A stretch of 64,000 nucleotides of DNA, taken from NCBI RefSeq assembly GCF_002715865.1, contig NZ_CP017696.1:744001-808000 (forward strand), written 5' to 3'. Each line of letters starts with the position of its first letter. The first letter of the stretch is position 1. This DNA comes from Bifidobacterium asteroides DSM 20089. Lineage in GTDB: Bacteria; Actinomycetota; Actinomycetes; Actinomycetales; Bifidobacteriaceae. The translations under genes were made by a program, and so were the position numbers. Positions 19,491-29,457 of the stretch are shown here, one piece after another. The notes beneath the pieces are model-generated. The model made no database searches. It saw nothing but the letters and a program-made list of their open reading frames with translations, and was not told the origin of the DNA.

Positions 19491-21596
19491 ATGACCGTCT
19501 TGGATGAACTGGTGGCCGGCGCCGTGGAAGATGCTAGGGGCCGGGTACAGAAGATTCCCTTGGAAAGCCTCAAGCAACAGGTCAGGAGCATGAAGCGCAC
19601 ACCCCTGGATGCCGCCCGACTGCTCAGGGAGAGCGTCGGCATTCCGATCATCGCAGAGATCAAGCGCGCCTCGCCCTCCAAGGGGTATCTTGCCGACATC
19701 AAAAATCCCGCCGCTCTGGCCCGGCAGTATGCCAACGGGGGCGCCTCGGCCATATCCGTCCTGACCGAGGGCAGACGCTTCCTGGGGTCCTTGGAGGATC
19801 TGCGGCAGGTCAGGCAGGCCGTGGGCATTCCCGTGCTTAACAAGAATTTCATCGTCTCCGACTACCAGGTCTGGGAGTCCAGGGCCAATGGCGCCGATAT
19901 GATCCTGCTGATTGTCGCGGCCTTGGATGATACCCGCCTCAAGCACCTGCTAGCCCTGGCCGGGAGCCTGGGCATGACCGCCCTGGTCGAGACTCATGAT
20001 CGTCAGGAGATCGAGCGGGCCATAGCGGCCGGTGCCAGGGTAATCGGCATTAACGCCCGGAACCTGAAGGACCTGAGCGTTGACGTTGACCAGTATGCCC
20101 GGCTGGCTTCCAACCTGCCCAAGGACGTGGTCAAGGTGGCCGAGTCCGGAGTGTTCGGGACGGTCGAGCTGGAGCAGTACGCCCGGGCAGGGGCCGATGC
20201 GGTCCTGATAGGGGAGGGTCTGGTCACCTCCCAGGACCAGGAGGGTACGGTCCGCTTGCTGGTCCAGGCCGGTCACCGCTTCAAGGCCGCCGAGGCCAGG
20301 CCCCTCTCGACACATGACGGTCCCTATTTCGGACCCTATGGCGGACGTTTCGTCCCCGAGGCCCTGGTGGGCGCCCTTGACGAGCTGGAGCGTGTCTACA
20401 AGGAGGCCAAGGCTGATCCGGCCTTCAGCGAGGAGCTGAACAGACTCAACCGGGTCTATGTGGGGCGTCCTTCGGCCCTGACCCCGGCTCCTCGCTTCGC
20501 CAAGCTGATCAGCGATCGGGTCGGCGGCCAGGTCAGGGTCTTCCTGAAGAGGGAGGACCTTAACCACACGGGCGCCCATAAGATCAACAATGCCCTGGGC
20601 CAAGGGCTCCTGGTCAAGCGCATGGGCAAGAGCCGTGTCATAGCGGAGACCGGCGCCGGGCAGCACGGCGTGGCAACCGCTACGGTCTGTGCCCTCCTGG
20701 GCTTCAAGTGCCGGATCTACATGGGGCAGATCGACGCGCGCAGGCAGGCCCTGAACGTGGCCAGGATGCGAATGCTGGGAGCTGAAGTCGTCGAGGTGAC
20801 CACCGGGACCAGGATCCTCAAGGATGCCATCAACGAGGCCCTGCGCGACTGGGTGACCAACGTGGAGTCCACCCACTACCTGCTGGGTACGGTGGCCGGC
20901 CCCCACCCCTTCCCGACCATCGTCAGGGACTTTCAGAAGATCATCGGCGAAGAGGCCTCCGCTCAACTGTCTGCATATGGCATCGACCATCCTGACGGGG
21001 TTGTCGCCTGCGTCGGTGGAGGCTCCAACGCCATAGGCATCATGAACACCTTCCTGGACGATCCCCGGGTCTCCCTTTACGCTTACGAGGCCGGCGGGAA
21101 CGGGCCCGAGTCGGGCGAGCACGCCATTCGCCTGTCGCCGGGTACAGGCCAGGTCGGCGTCTTCCAGGGAACCAAGTCCTATCTGTTGGAGGACGACCAG
21201 GGCCAGACCATGGACACCTACTCCATCTCCGCTGGCCTGGACTACGCCTCCGTGGGACCTGAACACGCCTGGCTGCACGACATGGGCCGGGTCAAGTACG
21301 ACTATGCGACCGACAAGGAGGCCATGCAGGCTTTCAGCGACCTCTGCCGGACCGAGGGCATCATCCCTGCCCTGGAGTCCTCGCACGCCTTGGCCGGAGC
21401 CAGCAAGGCGGCCGCCGACCTTTTGCGCAAGGGAATCAGGAATCCTGTCATTCTGATCAACATCTCGGGCAGGGGCGACAAGGATGTGGCCACGGCGGGC
21501 AGACGGTTCGGTTACCTGTCCGAGCAGGAGGCCAGCGCTCTGGAAGCCCAGGCCGGGCACGGAAAGAGCGGTCAAACAGAAGAGGAGGCCCGCTGA
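19491..21596 (+). CDS. trpCB: TrpC-TrpB fusion: indole-3-glycerol phosphate synthase / tryptophan synthase beta
   Basis: One 701-residue chain with two enzymes. Residues 1 to about 270 are TrpC ([66 protein letters not shown]). Residues from about 278 are TrpB ([20 protein letters not shown], the PLP lysine in [34 protein letters not shown]). The junction SHRF-type linker is short (about 10 residues, [11 protein letters not shown]). The ATG at 19491 follows GGAGGG; the open frame continues upstream inside hisI but that part is not TrpC. The stop overlaps the trpA start by one base. Fusion could channel or co-ordinate consecutive steps, although the intermediate must pass through TrpA. Confidence 0.93.
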   Translation: MTVLDELVAGAVEDARGRVQKIPLESLKQQVRSMKRTPLDAARLLRESVGIPIIAEIKRASPSKGYLADIKNPAALARQYANGGASAISVLTEGRRFLGSLEDLRQVRQAVGIPVLNKNFIVSDYQVWESRANGADMILLIVAALDDTRLKHLLALAGSLGMTALVETHDRQEIERAIAAGARVIGINARNLKDLSVDVDQYARLASNLPKDVVKVAESGVFGTVELEQYARAGADAVLIGEGLVTSQDQEGTVRLLVQAGHRFKAAEARPLSTHDGPYFGPYGGRFVPEALVGALDELERVYKEAKADPAFSEELNRLNRVYVGRPSALTPAPRFAKLISDRVGGQVRVFLKREDLNHTGAHKINNALGQGLLVKRMGKSRVIAETGAGQHGVATATVCALLGFKCRIYMGQIDARRQALNVARMRMLGAEVVEVTTGTRILKDAINEALRDWVTNVESTHYLLGTVAGPHPFPTIVRDFQKIIGEEASAQLSAYGIDHPDGVVACVGGGSNAIGIMNTFLDDPRVSLYAYEAGGNGPESGEHAIRLSPGTGQVGVFQGTKSYLLEDDQGQTMDTYSISAGLDYASVGPEHAWLHDMGRVKYDYATDKEAMQAFSDLCRTEGIIPALESSHALAGASKAAADLLRKGIRNPVILINISGRGDKDVATAGRRFGYLSEQEASALEAQAGHGKSGQTEEEAR

Positions 21597-22486
21597 TGGT
21601 CAACCAGCAATGGCAATGGCAGAAAGCCCCCGCCCAGCCCGTCCAGCCCAAGGGGTTCAGCTCTGCGGCCAGCCCGGTGGCATCCACGCTGCAGGCCCTC
21701 CGCCAGCAAGGCAGACCCGCTTTCATCGGCTACTTCCCCTATGGATTCCCCGACGTGCCCACATCCCTGGAGGCCATGCGGGTCATGGTGAAAAACGGGG
21801 TCGACATCGTCGAGATCGGACTGCCCTACAGCGACCCGGTCATGGATGGCCCGGTCATCCAGGCGGCCAGCAAGTGCGCCATCGACAATGGTGTCAAGGT
21901 CGAAGGCGTCTTCGATGCGGTCCGACAGGTCCAGGCGGACGGTGCAAGGGCTCTGGTCATGAGCTACTGGAATCTGATTCTGCACCATGGGGTAGCGGAC
22001 TTTGCTCAACGCATGGCCGAAGCCGGAGGATCCGGGCTGGTCACCCCGGATCTGATCGTCGACGAATCCGGGGAATGGATAGAGCAGTCGGACCGCTATG
22101 GCCTCGACCGGGTCTATCTGGTCTCGCCCGACTCCACCGATGCACGTCTGCAGCTCACCTCCCGAGCTGCCAGAGGCTTCGTCTACGCGACATCCCGGAT
22201 GGGTGTGACCGGAGAGCGAACCAGCATGTCCAACTCGGCCCAGAACCTGGTGGCGAGAGTCAGGCATGCGGGCGCTCCTTATGTGTGCGTGGGCATCGGG
22301 GTTTCGACCGCCCAGCAGGCCTCCCAGGTCGGCGCATACGCGGACGGGGTCATCGTCGGATCGGCCCTGGTTCACTGTCTTCTGGATGACGAGGGCAGGC
22401 CGCGGAAGGACCGCAGAAAGGCACTGGAGGCCTTGGCTGAGGTTTGCTCTGATCTGCGTTGGGGCATCTCCCAGGCCAGGAAGTGA
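21596..22486 (+). CDS. trpA: tryptophan synthase alpha subunit
   Basis: Splits indole-3-glycerol phosphate to indole and glyceraldehyde 3-phosphate; partner of the TrpB half encoded upstream. Catalytic Glu in VEIGLPYSDPVMDGPVIQ (motif E-x-G-x-P-x-S-D-P) and the segment GLVTPDLIVDES are clear. The 296-residue product has a roughly 30-residue N-terminal extension rich in Gln/Pro. TGATG overlap with trpCB implies translational coupling. Confidence 0.95.
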   Translation: MVNQQWQWQKAPAQPVQPKGFSSAASPVASTLQALRQQGRPAFIGYFPYGFPDVPTSLEAMRVMVKNGVDIVEIGLPYSDPVMDGPVIQAASKCAIDNGVKVEGVFDAVRQVQADGARALVMSYWNLILHHGVADFAQRMAEAGGSGLVTPDLIVDESGEWIEQSDRYGLDRVYLVSPDSTDARLQLTSRAARGFVYATSRMGVTGERTSMSNSAQNLVARVRHAGAPYVCVGIGVSTAQQASQVGAYADGVIVGSALVHCLLDDEGRPRKDRRKALEALAEVCSDLRWGISQARK

Positions 22487-22523
22487 GTAGGGCTGTAAGG
22501 CCCAGAGGCTAGATTGGGGCTTT

Positions 22524-23435
22524 ATGACGCTTGCCTACATTCCATCGCCGGGAATATCCAGCTTCCAACTGGGGCCGGTCACCATCAGGTTCTATGCCCT
22601 GACCATGCTTCTGGCCATCATCGTGGCTGCCTGGATTACGGCCAGACGCTGGAAGAAGGAAGGTGGCCGGACCGATCAGATTCTGGACATCGCCATCTGC
22701 GCGGTACCGGCCGGCATCGTCGGCGCAAGGCTCTATCACGTCATCACCACACCCGAGCGGTATTTCGGGGCTGATGGCAACCCAGCGGACATTCTGCGCA
22801 TCTGGCGTGGAGGCCTGGGCATCTGGGGTGCGGTCCTCCTGGGAGCCCTGGCGGCCTGGGCCTGGTGCCGCCACAAGAATTACCCGACCGCCCTGCTGGC
22901 AGACAGCGTGGCTCCTGCCCTCCTGGTGGCACAGGCCATCGGGCGGCTGGGCAACTGGTTCAATCAGGAGCTCTACGGAGCTCCCACCACACTGCCTTGG
23001 GGACTGAAGATCGATGCCGCAGGTTCCGCCATCGGCAGCAGCGAACAGTGCTATGACGGGGCCACCTGCCCGACCGGCACCCTCTTCCAACCCACATTCC
23101 TGTATGAGATGATCTGGAACCTGATTGGCGCGGCCCTTCTGGTCTGGATCGGCCACAAGGCGGTGAACATCCTCAAGGCCGGGTCCCTCTTCGCCCTCTA
23201 TGTCATGTGGTACACCTTGGGGCGCACCTGGATCGAGGCCCTTCGTATCGACTTCGCCCACGAATTCCTGGGTGTCAGGATCAATGTCTGGGTGTCCATG
23301 ACTGTCTTCTTCCTGGCGGCCGCGGCCTTCGTACTCATAGCGCGCAAGGGCAAGCCGACCTCCCTGCTGTCCGAAAAGCTGAGGACCATCACCGAGCTCG
23401 AGGTACGTCAGGAATCCGAGGCCCGGAGCAAGTAG
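22524..23435 (+). CDS. lgt: prolipoprotein diacylglyceryl transferase
   Basis: Membrane enzyme that attaches diacylglycerol to the lipobox Cys of prolipoproteins. The 303-residue product has about seven transmembrane segments and the Lgt signature GRLGNWFNQELYG (residues about 136-148). It follows trpA, the common actinobacterial order trpA-lgt. It would process the lipoproteins encoded at 4483 and 60528. Confidence 0.95.
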   Translation: MTLAYIPSPGISSFQLGPVTIRFYALTMLLAIIVAAWITARRWKKEGGRTDQILDIAICAVPAGIVGARLYHVITTPERYFGADGNPADILRIWRGGLGIWGAVLLGALAAWAWCRHKNYPTALLADSVAPALLVAQAIGRLGNWFNQELYGAPTTLPWGLKIDAAGSAIGSSEQCYDGATCPTGTLFQPTFLYEMIWNLIGAALLVWIGHKAVNILKAGSLFALYVMWYTLGRTWIEALRIDFAHEFLGVRINVWVSMTVFFLAAAAFVLIARKGKPTSLLSEKLRTITELEVRQESEARSK

Positions 23436-23525
23436 GACAGGGGTCGGTTGCCCGAGGGTCGGGACCTGTGCAATTGAGCCACAAACCGGTGCCGCCCGTC
23501 TTCCGTTCAACATAGAATAATCTCC

Positions 23526-24191
23526 ATGAGCATTCAGATAGCACCCAGCATTCTTTCCGCCGATTTCGCCAACTTGGAGCGGGATCTCAAGGCTATTGCC
23601 AATGCCGATATGGTCCACGTGGATGTGATGGATCATCATTTTGTTCCCAACCTGACGCTTGGCGAGCCCGTGGTGGAGCGCATCTGCCAGGTGACCGATC
23701 TGCCGGTGGACGTGCATCTGATGATTGAGGACCCCGACCGCTGGGCCCCCGAATTCGCCAAGCTGGGTGTCGCCTCAGTCACCTTCCACACCGGAGCCGT
23801 CCATGCCCCGGTCCGTCTGGCCCGCCAGCTGCACGACATGGGGGTCAAGGCCTGCCTGGCTGTGCGCCCTGCCGAACCAGTGGAGCCCATCTTCGATATT
23901 CTCGATGAGTTTGACATGATTCTGGTCATGACCGTGGAGCCAGGCTTCGGCGGCCAGAAGTTCCTGGACAATCAGATGCCCAAGACCCGCCACCTGCGTG
24001 ATCAGATCACCGCCCGTGGTCTTAAGACCCACATCCAGGTGGATGGCGGGGTAAGCCCCACTACGGCTCCCATCGTGGCAGAGGCTGGAGCCGATGTTCT
24101 GGTTGCGGGCTCCGCCGTCTATGGCGCTGATGACCCGGCCAAGGCCATTGACCGGATCAGACAGGCCGCGCAGGTAAGCTACAAGGACTGA
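23526..24191 (+). CDS. rpe: ribulose-phosphate 3-epimerase
   Basis: Interconverts ribulose 5-phosphate and xylulose 5-phosphate, which feeds the phosphoketolase pathway in bifidobacteria. TIM barrel of 221 residues starting [19 protein letters not shown]; catalytic Asp and metal-binding His residues occur in [13 protein letters not shown] and [20 protein letters not shown] and [11 protein letters not shown] are typical. Confidence 0.96.
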   Translation: MSIQIAPSILSADFANLERDLKAIANADMVHVDVMDHHFVPNLTLGEPVVERICQVTDLPVDVHLMIEDPDRWAPEFAKLGVASVTFHTGAVHAPVRLARQLHDMGVKACLAVRPAEPVEPIFDILDEFDMILVMTVEPGFGGQKFLDNQMPKTRHLRDQITARGLKTHIQVDGGVSPTTAPIVAEAGADVLVAGSAVYGADDPAKAIDRIRQAAQVSYKD

Positions 24192-24222
24192 CAGGTTTTG
24201 CAGGAAGAATGGAGATAGCCAG

Positions 24223-24486
24223 ATGAAGACCTTCGATGGGTTGTTTGAGGAGCTCACGGCCAAGGCCAAGGAGCGCCCAGAAGGGTCCTTGACAGTGGAC
24301 GAACTGGACAAGGGCACGCATTTCATCGGCAAGAAAATAAATGAAGAGGCCGGGGAAACCTGGATTGCCGCCGAGTATGAGGGCAAGGAGCGGACGGCTG
24401 AGGAGATGAGCCAGCTCCTGTATCACATCCAGGTCATGATGATCGATCGGGGCATCACCCTGGAGGATGTCTACAGGTACCTGTGA
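24223..24486 (+). CDS. hisE: phosphoribosyl-ATP pyrophosphatase
   Basis: Second step of histidine synthesis, hydrolysing PR-ATP to PR-AMP. The 87-residue all-alpha protein matches the stand-alone actinobacterial HisE ([20 protein letters not shown]; metal-binding [14 protein letters not shown]). It lies 50 bases upstream of hisG and probably forms an operon with it. Confidence 0.94.
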   Translation: MKTFDGLFEELTAKAKERPEGSLTVDELDKGTHFIGKKINEEAGETWIAAEYEGKERTAEEMSQLLYHIQVMMIDRGITLEDVYRYL

Positions 24487-24536
24487 CCCCCAATCCCATT
24501 CCGCTGTAGATTCGCTTCCGCAATTAGGAGGTTGCC

Positions 24537-25388
24537 GTGTTGAAGGTCGCGGTGCCCAATAAAGGCATGTTGTCCCAGCCCGCATGGAGGCTGCTGTCAG
24601 AGTCTGGCTATCGTCTGCGTTCCAACGATCGGCAGCTGGTGGTCGATGACCTTGACAACGGCATCCAGCTCTTTTACTTAAGACCCAACGACATAGCGGT
24701 TTATGTCGGTCTGGGAACCATCGATCTGGGCATCACCGGGCGCGATCTTCTGCTGAACTCGGGCACCGGGGCTGTCGAGGTCACCCAGCTGGGATTCGGC
24801 GCATCCACCTTCAGGTTCGCCGCTCCCGAATCCAGCAGTATCAGGAATCTACAGGATGTGGACGGCAAGCGGATCGCCACCACCTTCGACCGGCTTCTTG
24901 GTGATTACCTGGCCGGCAAGGGACTCAAGGCCGAATTGATCCACCTGGATGGGGCAGTGGAGTCCTCAGTCCAGCTCGGTGTGGCAGACCTGATCGCTGA
25001 TGTGGTCTCCACCGGCACCACCTTGCGCAATGCCGGGCTCCGCGTCTTCGGCGATCCCATCCTGGAATCCGAGGGGATTCTCATCAGATCGCCACACCTG
25101 GATCCGAATGATGAGCGTCTGGCAGTCATGTCCCGCAGGCTGGAGGGTGTGCTGACAGCCCGCCGTTATGTGTTGATGGATTACGACATCCCGGTCGAGC
25201 GCGTTGCCATGGCTGTAGGCATCACGCCCGGTTATGAGTCGCCGACGGTCTCCTCCCTGCACGACAAGCAGTGGGCGGCCGTCAGGGCCATGGTGCCCAG
25301 GGACCAGGTGAACAACCTGATGGACAGGCTCTATGAGATTGGTGCGCGCGCCATCCTTGTAACAGCCCTCCAAGCTTCTAGAATGTAG
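24537..25388 (+). CDS. hisG: ATP phosphoribosyltransferase (long form)
   Basis: First, feedback-controlled step of histidine synthesis. The 283-residue length, with a C-terminal ACT-like regulatory domain (after about residue 205), marks the long HisG form. Key block: PRPP-binding [11 protein letters not shown] and [18 protein letters not shown]. The start is GTG, with AGGAGG 5 bases upstream. pgsA starts 4 bases after the stop. Confidence 0.95.
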   Translation: MLKVAVPNKGMLSQPAWRLLSESGYRLRSNDRQLVVDDLDNGIQLFYLRPNDIAVYVGLGTIDLGITGRDLLLNSGTGAVEVTQLGFGASTFRFAAPESSSIRNLQDVDGKRIATTFDRLLGDYLAGKGLKAELIHLDGAVESSVQLGVADLIADVVSTGTTLRNAGLRVFGDPILESEGILIRSPHLDPNDERLAVMSRRLEGVLTARRYVLMDYDIPVERVAMAVGITPGYESPTVSSLHDKQWAAVRAMVPRDQVNNLMDRLYEIGARAILVTALQASRM

Positions 25389-25392
25389 TCGG

Positions 25393-26016
25393 ATGGCACT
25401 GATCGATCGAATTTCACGCAGCAGGTACAGCCCTGAGCCGAGGTCGGTGATTCTCACCGTACCGAATGTCATCAGCCTGCTTCGTATCCTGTCCATACCC
25501 CTTATTGCCTACCTGGTGGCCAACCGACATCTGATCATTTCCCTGGTGGTCATGCTGATTTCGGCCTTGTCAGACGGTGTGGATGGGATTATTGCCCGCA
25601 GGTTCAACCAGGTCAGCAAGCTGGGCCAGATTCTGGACCCGGTGGCCGATCGCCTGCTTATTCTCTGCTCCGTCCTGGCTCTGAGCATCGCCTCCATTCT
25701 GCCCTGGTGGCTTCTGGCACTGGTCGGGGCCCGGGATGTGCTCATGGGCCTGCTTGTTCTGGCATTGGCCCAGCACGACTATGGTCCTCTGCCGGTGCAT
25801 TTCGCGGGCAAGACCGGGACGGCTGTGCTCATGCTGGCCATACCTGCCCTGATTTTTGCAGACGTGGGTACCTCGATCTTCTTCCGCTTCTTCCATCTGG
25901 TGGCTCTTGCGGCTGTCATCTGGGGTGTGGCGCTCTACTGGCTGGCAGGGCTGATTTACGCACGTCAAGGCATCGGGTTGCTTCGTCAGGACCGTCAGGA
26001 CCCCCACCATGACTGA
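25393..26016 (+). CDS. pgsA: CDP-alcohol phosphatidyltransferase (PgsA type)
   Basis: Integral membrane enzyme that transfers a phosphatidyl group from CDP-diacylglycerol to an alcohol, most likely glycerol 3-phosphate. The catalytic motif D-G-x2-A-R-x8-G-x3-D-x3-D is complete (about residues 59-81, within SDGVDGIIARRFNQVSKLGQ and ILDPVADR). 207 residues with about five transmembrane segments. The pgsA-DUF881-sbp-DUF881 order mirrors mycobacterial pgsA2-Rv1823-Rv1824-Rv1825. Confidence 0.88.
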   Translation: MALIDRISRSRYSPEPRSVILTVPNVISLLRILSIPLIAYLVANRHLIISLVVMLISALSDGVDGIIARRFNQVSKLGQILDPVADRLLILCSVLALSIASILPWWLLALVGARDVLMGLLVLALAQHDYGPLPVHFAGKTGTAVLMLAIPALIFADVGTSIFFRFFHLVALAAVIWGVALYWLAGLIYARQGIGLLRQDRQDPHHD

Positions 26017-26965
26017 ACCGCAGATGACGCCTGAATCCTTCCCCGTGCCGCCCGACCGTGCACTTATTCACCGGCGGGCGGCTTTTTCGCATTCCAGTGC
26101 TGGTCTTGAACGCCACTATGTGGATGAGGAGAGCTCTGAGCCCTCCCAGGAGTCCATCCGGCGGCGCATGGCCGATGAGTCCCTGAGGCTGATTGATGAT
26201 CTGACCAACCGTCCCATGGATCCCATGTTCGAGGATGCCCGCCTGTTGCCTGCCGAACGCAGATCACCGCTGAGCATCTGGGTGAACAGGATCCTGGTCT
26301 TCGTCATCTGCGTGCTGGTCGGCTTGGCTGGCACGGGAATAGTGCAGGTACTGCACAGGGACCCGCGTCAGAAGGTGCGTGAAAAGCTGATATCCCAGGT
26401 GGAGGCGGTCAGTAAGCGTGCCAACGACCTTAACGGGCAGATCTCGGACCTCAACGGCAATATCGACACGCTTTCGGGTCAAGTGAGTGGCCAAGGCCAG
26501 AACAGCACGCAAATCGCAGACGATTTGACCAACGGCACCAGCAAGGTGCAGGGCCAGGGTATCGTCATCACCCTGGCCAACCCTATTGCTTCCAAGGATG
26601 TCCGGGACAATGCCGATCAGATTAAACTGGTCACCGACCAGGACCTGCAGTGGTTTCTGACCAAGCTTTGGTCTGCGGGAGCCGAGGCCATTGCCATCAA
26701 CGGCAATAGAATAGGGACACAGACTTCAGTGCGCACAGCCGGTCAGACCATCCTGGTGGGGACCGCCTCTATCGAGGCACCCTACAAGATTGAGGCCATA
26801 GGCGACCAGGGTGCCCTCTCTGATCTGATGTCTCGCAGCGATCTGCAGAACCGTCTGCACGATCTGAAGAATGCGAACATCACCGTCAATGTGAGCAAGC
26901 AACGGCGTCTGAATCTGAATGCCGTCGGTCTGCCCAATCTGTCATATGCCGGAAGGAGTCATTGA
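26009..26965 (+). CDS. DUF881 membrane-anchored protein (first)
   Basis: 318-residue protein with a cytoplasmic N-terminal region of about 85 residues, one transmembrane segment (ILVFVICVLVGLAGTGIVQV), a coiled-coil-like segment of about 45 residues and a DUF881 domain (GQGIVITLAN..., LQWFLTKLWSAGAEAIAING). Function unknown; in actinobacteria these proteins occur as a pair around the small basic protein. The ATG overlaps the 3' end of pgsA by 8 bases. Confidence 0.85.
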   Translation: MTEPQMTPESFPVPPDRALIHRRAAFSHSSAGLERHYVDEESSEPSQESIRRRMADESLRLIDDLTNRPMDPMFEDARLLPAERRSPLSIWVNRILVFVICVLVGLAGTGIVQVLHRDPRQKVREKLISQVEAVSKRANDLNGQISDLNGNIDTLSGQVSGQGQNSTQIADDLTNGTSKVQGQGIVITLANPIASKDVRDNADQIKLVTDQDLQWFLTKLWSAGAEAIAINGNRIGTQTSVRTAGQTILVGTASIEAPYKIEAIGDQGALSDLMSRSDLQNRLHDLKNANITVNVSKQRRLNLNAVGLPNLSYAGRSH

Positions 26966-26966
26966 C

Positions 26967-27299
26967 ATGTCGGCAATTCTCGGCCTGATCCTGGGCGTGG
27001 TTGCGGGTATCTTCCTCAAGCCCGACATTCCCATCGTGCTGCAGCCCTACCTGCCCATCATGGTGGTGGCCGCCCTTGATGCATTGATGGGCGCGGTCCG
27101 TTCATACTTCGAGCGCAGCTTCTCGGACCGGGTCTTCGTGGTCTCCTTCATCTCCAATGTAATCACGGCCACCCTTCTGGTCTTCCTGGGCAACCAGCTG
27201 GGTGTGGGCTCCCAGCTGTCCACAGCCGTCATCGTGGTTCTGGGCATCCGCATCTTCTCCAACGTCTCCGCTATTCGGCGCTTCATTTTCAAGGGGTGA
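26967..27299 (+). CDS. sbp: small basic protein (Sbp/DUF1290 family)
   Basis: 110-residue integral membrane protein with about three transmembrane helices, ending in the basic RRFIFKG. The start at 26967 follows GGAAGGAG; the frame upstream of it lies inside the DUF881 gene. The family is found between two DUF881 genes in actinobacteria and has been suggested to have a cell-division or envelope role, which is unproven. Confidence 0.87.
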   Translation: MSAILGLILGVVAGIFLKPDIPIVLQPYLPIMVVAALDALMGAVRSYFERSFSDRVFVVSFISNVITATLLVFLGNQLGVGSQLSTAVIVVLGIRIFSNVSAIRRFIFKG

Positions 27300-27303
27300 G
27301 CAT

Positions 27304-28137
27304 ATGAGACACACCTTCAGGAAGAAGCGCGATGAACAGATGCCCAAGAGCATTCCGCCAAGACGGCCTGGACGGGTCAGAGCTCCATCCGACGATACGC
27401 AGACCGGCGCTTTCCCGGTGGTTCGCCGGCGGCCTCTACGCACGCTCAACTCCAACGCCACCAGGGTCAGGCTGGTCACCAGCGTCCTGGTGGCCCTTAT
27501 GTGCGCCCTGCTGGGCTTCGGGTACGCCGTCCAGGTGCGCAATAATCAGTCCTCCTACCAGAGCCTATCCGAGGAAGAACTGGTGCGGGTGCTGGACGAG
27601 ACCAGCAACCAGGTCGACAAGCTGGAGGAGCGCAAGAGCCAGCTCAACCAGCAGCTGACCTCCATCAAGTCCGCTGCCGACAAGCAAAAGGAAGCCGCCC
27701 GCATCGCCCAGCAGAACGAGCAGAGCAGCGGCATCCTGTCCGGACGGCTGCCGGCCCAGGGCAGGGGAGTGGTGGTGACGGTCACCGAGGACAGCGACCG
27801 TGTGGATGCCTCCACCATGTTCAACCTGATCGAGGAGCTGCGCAATGCAGGGGCCGAGGTCATATCCTTCAACGATGTCCGGGTGGTCACCAATACCTAT
27901 CTGTTGGATACCCGAACCGGCCTGCAGTGCGACCACACCAAGTTGCAAAGCCCCTACGTCGTGAAGGCCATCGGGGATCCGGACAGCCTGCAGAACGCCA
28001 TACAGATCGCTGGGGGAGTGGGCTCGCGGATCAAGGTACAATTCCATGCATCCGTTTCCGTGGAGCAGTCCGATAGTGTCAAAATCGACCAGGTTCGACG
28101 CATGCAGGACTACCAGTATGCAAAGCCTGTAGAATAG
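27304..28137 (+). CDS. DUF881 membrane-anchored protein (second)
   Basis: 277-residue paralogue of the protein at 26009. A basic N-terminal region of about 50 residues precedes one transmembrane segment (VRLVTSVLVALMCALLGFGY), a coiled coil (about residues 85-140, rich in Glu/Gln/Lys) and the DUF881 domain (GRGVVVTVTEDSDRVDASTM, IEELRNAGAEVISFNDVRV). AAGGGGTGA precedes ATG 27304. Probably membrane-attached with the domain outside. Confidence 0.85.
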   Translation: MRHTFRKKRDEQMPKSIPPRRPGRVRAPSDDTQTGAFPVVRRRPLRTLNSNATRVRLVTSVLVALMCALLGFGYAVQVRNNQSSYQSLSEEELVRVLDETSNQVDKLEERKSQLNQQLTSIKSAADKQKEAARIAQQNEQSSGILSGRLPAQGRGVVVTVTEDSDRVDASTMFNLIEELRNAGAEVISFNDVRVVTNTYLLDTRTGLQCDHTKLQSPYVVKAIGDPDSLQNAIQIAGGVGSRIKVQFHASVSVEQSDSVKIDQVRRMQDYQYAKPVE

Positions 28138-28143
28138 GCAATT

Positions 28144-28587
28144 ATGACAGAACCTATTCCCACTGCGGGCGAGACGACCATCATCGGCATGCCGGCCCTG
28201 AACATTCCAGTCACCTCCAACGGTGACCGTCCACTGACCAAGGACGACCTGGAGACCATGGCCCGATTGCCTGAGGGTACAGCCCTGCTGATCTCCACCA
28301 GGGGAGCGGTGTCGGGATCCCGCTATCTGCTGGACGAGGACCAGGTCAGCGTGGGCCGCGATCCGAAGGCGGATATTCTGTTGGACGACTCAACGGTCTC
28401 CCGAGCGCACGCCATATTCGTACGGACTGATCATGGCTTCCGTGTCGAGGACACGGGCAGCCTCAACGGCACCTACGTCAACCGTGAACGTGTGGATCAG
28501 GCCGATCTGCACAACGGTGACGAGATCATGATCGGCAAATTCCGGTTGGTCTACTTCGATAATCGGGCAGTCATCTCCAAGAACTGA
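28144..28587 (+). CDS. garA: FHA-domain regulator, GarA/OdhI type
   Basis: 147-residue protein with an N-terminal phosphothreonine site and a C-terminal FHA domain. The N-terminus carries GETTIIG, a double Thr (11, 12) like the motif that serine/threonine kinases phosphorylate in GarA and OdhI. The FHA hallmarks are GRDP, SRAHA and NGTYVN. In mycobacteria and corynebacteria the protein inhibits 2-oxoglutarate dehydrogenase and glutamate enzymes and is switched off by phosphorylation. Adjacent to an FtsR-like MerR gene as in Rv1827-Rv1828; gcvH is not between them here. Confidence 0.85.
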   Translation: MTEPIPTAGETTIIGMPALNIPVTSNGDRPLTKDDLETMARLPEGTALLISTRGAVSGSRYLLDEDQVSVGRDPKADILLDDSTVSRAHAIFVRTDHGFRVEDTGSLNGTYVNRERVDQADLHNGDEIMIGKFRLVYFDNRAVISKN

Positions 28588-28600
28588 CAGGGGGCTTGAC

Positions 28601-29197
28601 ATGGCCGAAGAGGTGCCGACGCTGGTGCAAGGGGAACTCTTTTCACCTGAGCAGGCCGAAGGCACGACCCGTGGCTACAGGGGATCGGTCGCGGCCAAGG
28701 TGGCGGGCATCACCTATCGGCAGCTGGATTATTGGGCCCGCAAGCGGATTGTGGAACCGTCAATCAAGGCCTCGCATGGCTCGGGCTCTCGAAGGCTCTA
28801 TTCCTTCAAGGATGTGGTCATCCTGGCTGTCCTCAAGCGCCTCCTGGATGCCGGCGTCAACCTGGTCAACGCAACGAGCACCGTGGCTTATCTTGAGCGT
28901 CGGACTGTCGGTCAGCTTGAGCATGTGACCGTGGTTTGCGACGGTGATCAGGTCACCGAATGCTCAGGCCCGGATCAGGTCTTCGCACTGATGCAGTCCG
29001 GGCGTGCCGTTTTTGCTATCTCTGTGGGCGCAATCTGGCATCGCATGGATCTGGAATTGCAGACCTGCGATCATGTGGATTTGACTACTGGACAGCTGAC
29101 ACCAGGTCTGCCTGAGCGGCCCATCGATGAGCTGACTGCCATGCGTCTGCGCCAGCGTCTGGAGCACCAGCACGAGCAGCGTCAGCGGGCCGCATGA
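28601..29197 (+). CDS. ftsR: MerR-family regulator, Rv1828/FtsR type
   Basis: 198-residue protein with a winged-helix MerR DNA-binding domain (about residues 25-100: GYRGSVAAKVAGITYRQLDY, SGSRRLYSFKDVVILAVLKR) and a C-terminal domain ending in a charged Gln/Arg/Glu tail. Position next to garA, as in Rv1827-Rv1828 and odhI-ftsR, supports the call. FtsR activates ftsZ in Corynebacterium; that role here is inference. Confidence 0.82.
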   Translation: MAEEVPTLVQGELFSPEQAEGTTRGYRGSVAAKVAGITYRQLDYWARKRIVEPSIKASHGSGSRRLYSFKDVVILAVLKRLLDAGVNLVNATSTVAYLERRTVGQLEHVTVVCDGDQVTECSGPDQVFALMQSGRAVFAISVGAIWHRMDLELQTCDHVDLTTGQLTPGLPERPIDELTAMRLRQRLEHQHEQRQRAA

Positions 29198-29390
29198 TCG
29201 ATGAGTACAACATTGTACGGAAGCCATGTGCGGCTCAAATAGGGGAGAAAAACAATAAGTAATTTGACATAACGTACATTATCGGCTTATTAGATCATGA
29301 TTACGATTTTGCCATTTTCCAGCGATTCATGGTCAATATATTGTGGTCAAATTTGGTGACGTTTCACTAGCATCACTCACAGATAGCAAA

Positions 29391-29418
29391 GGGCCACCCT
29401 GGTAATCTCGGGTGGCCC
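29391..29418 (-). terminator. terminator for the HAD phosphatase transcript
   Basis: Perfect 9-base stem GGGCCACCC (29391-29399) / GGGTGGCCC (29410-29418) with a 10-base loop. Read on the minus strand it is followed by TTTGCTATC, so it serves mainly the leftward rbpA-HAD unit and may also stop rightward reading from ftsR. Confidence 0.75.
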
Positions 29419-29457
29419 TAGGCGGTTCCTAAAAGGCAGGATACAGTTCTGGTCGAC

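Noticed and set aside
19950-21575. 541-codon open frame on the minus strand opposite trpCB
   Set aside because: Antisense shadow produced by high GC; no recognisable motifs.
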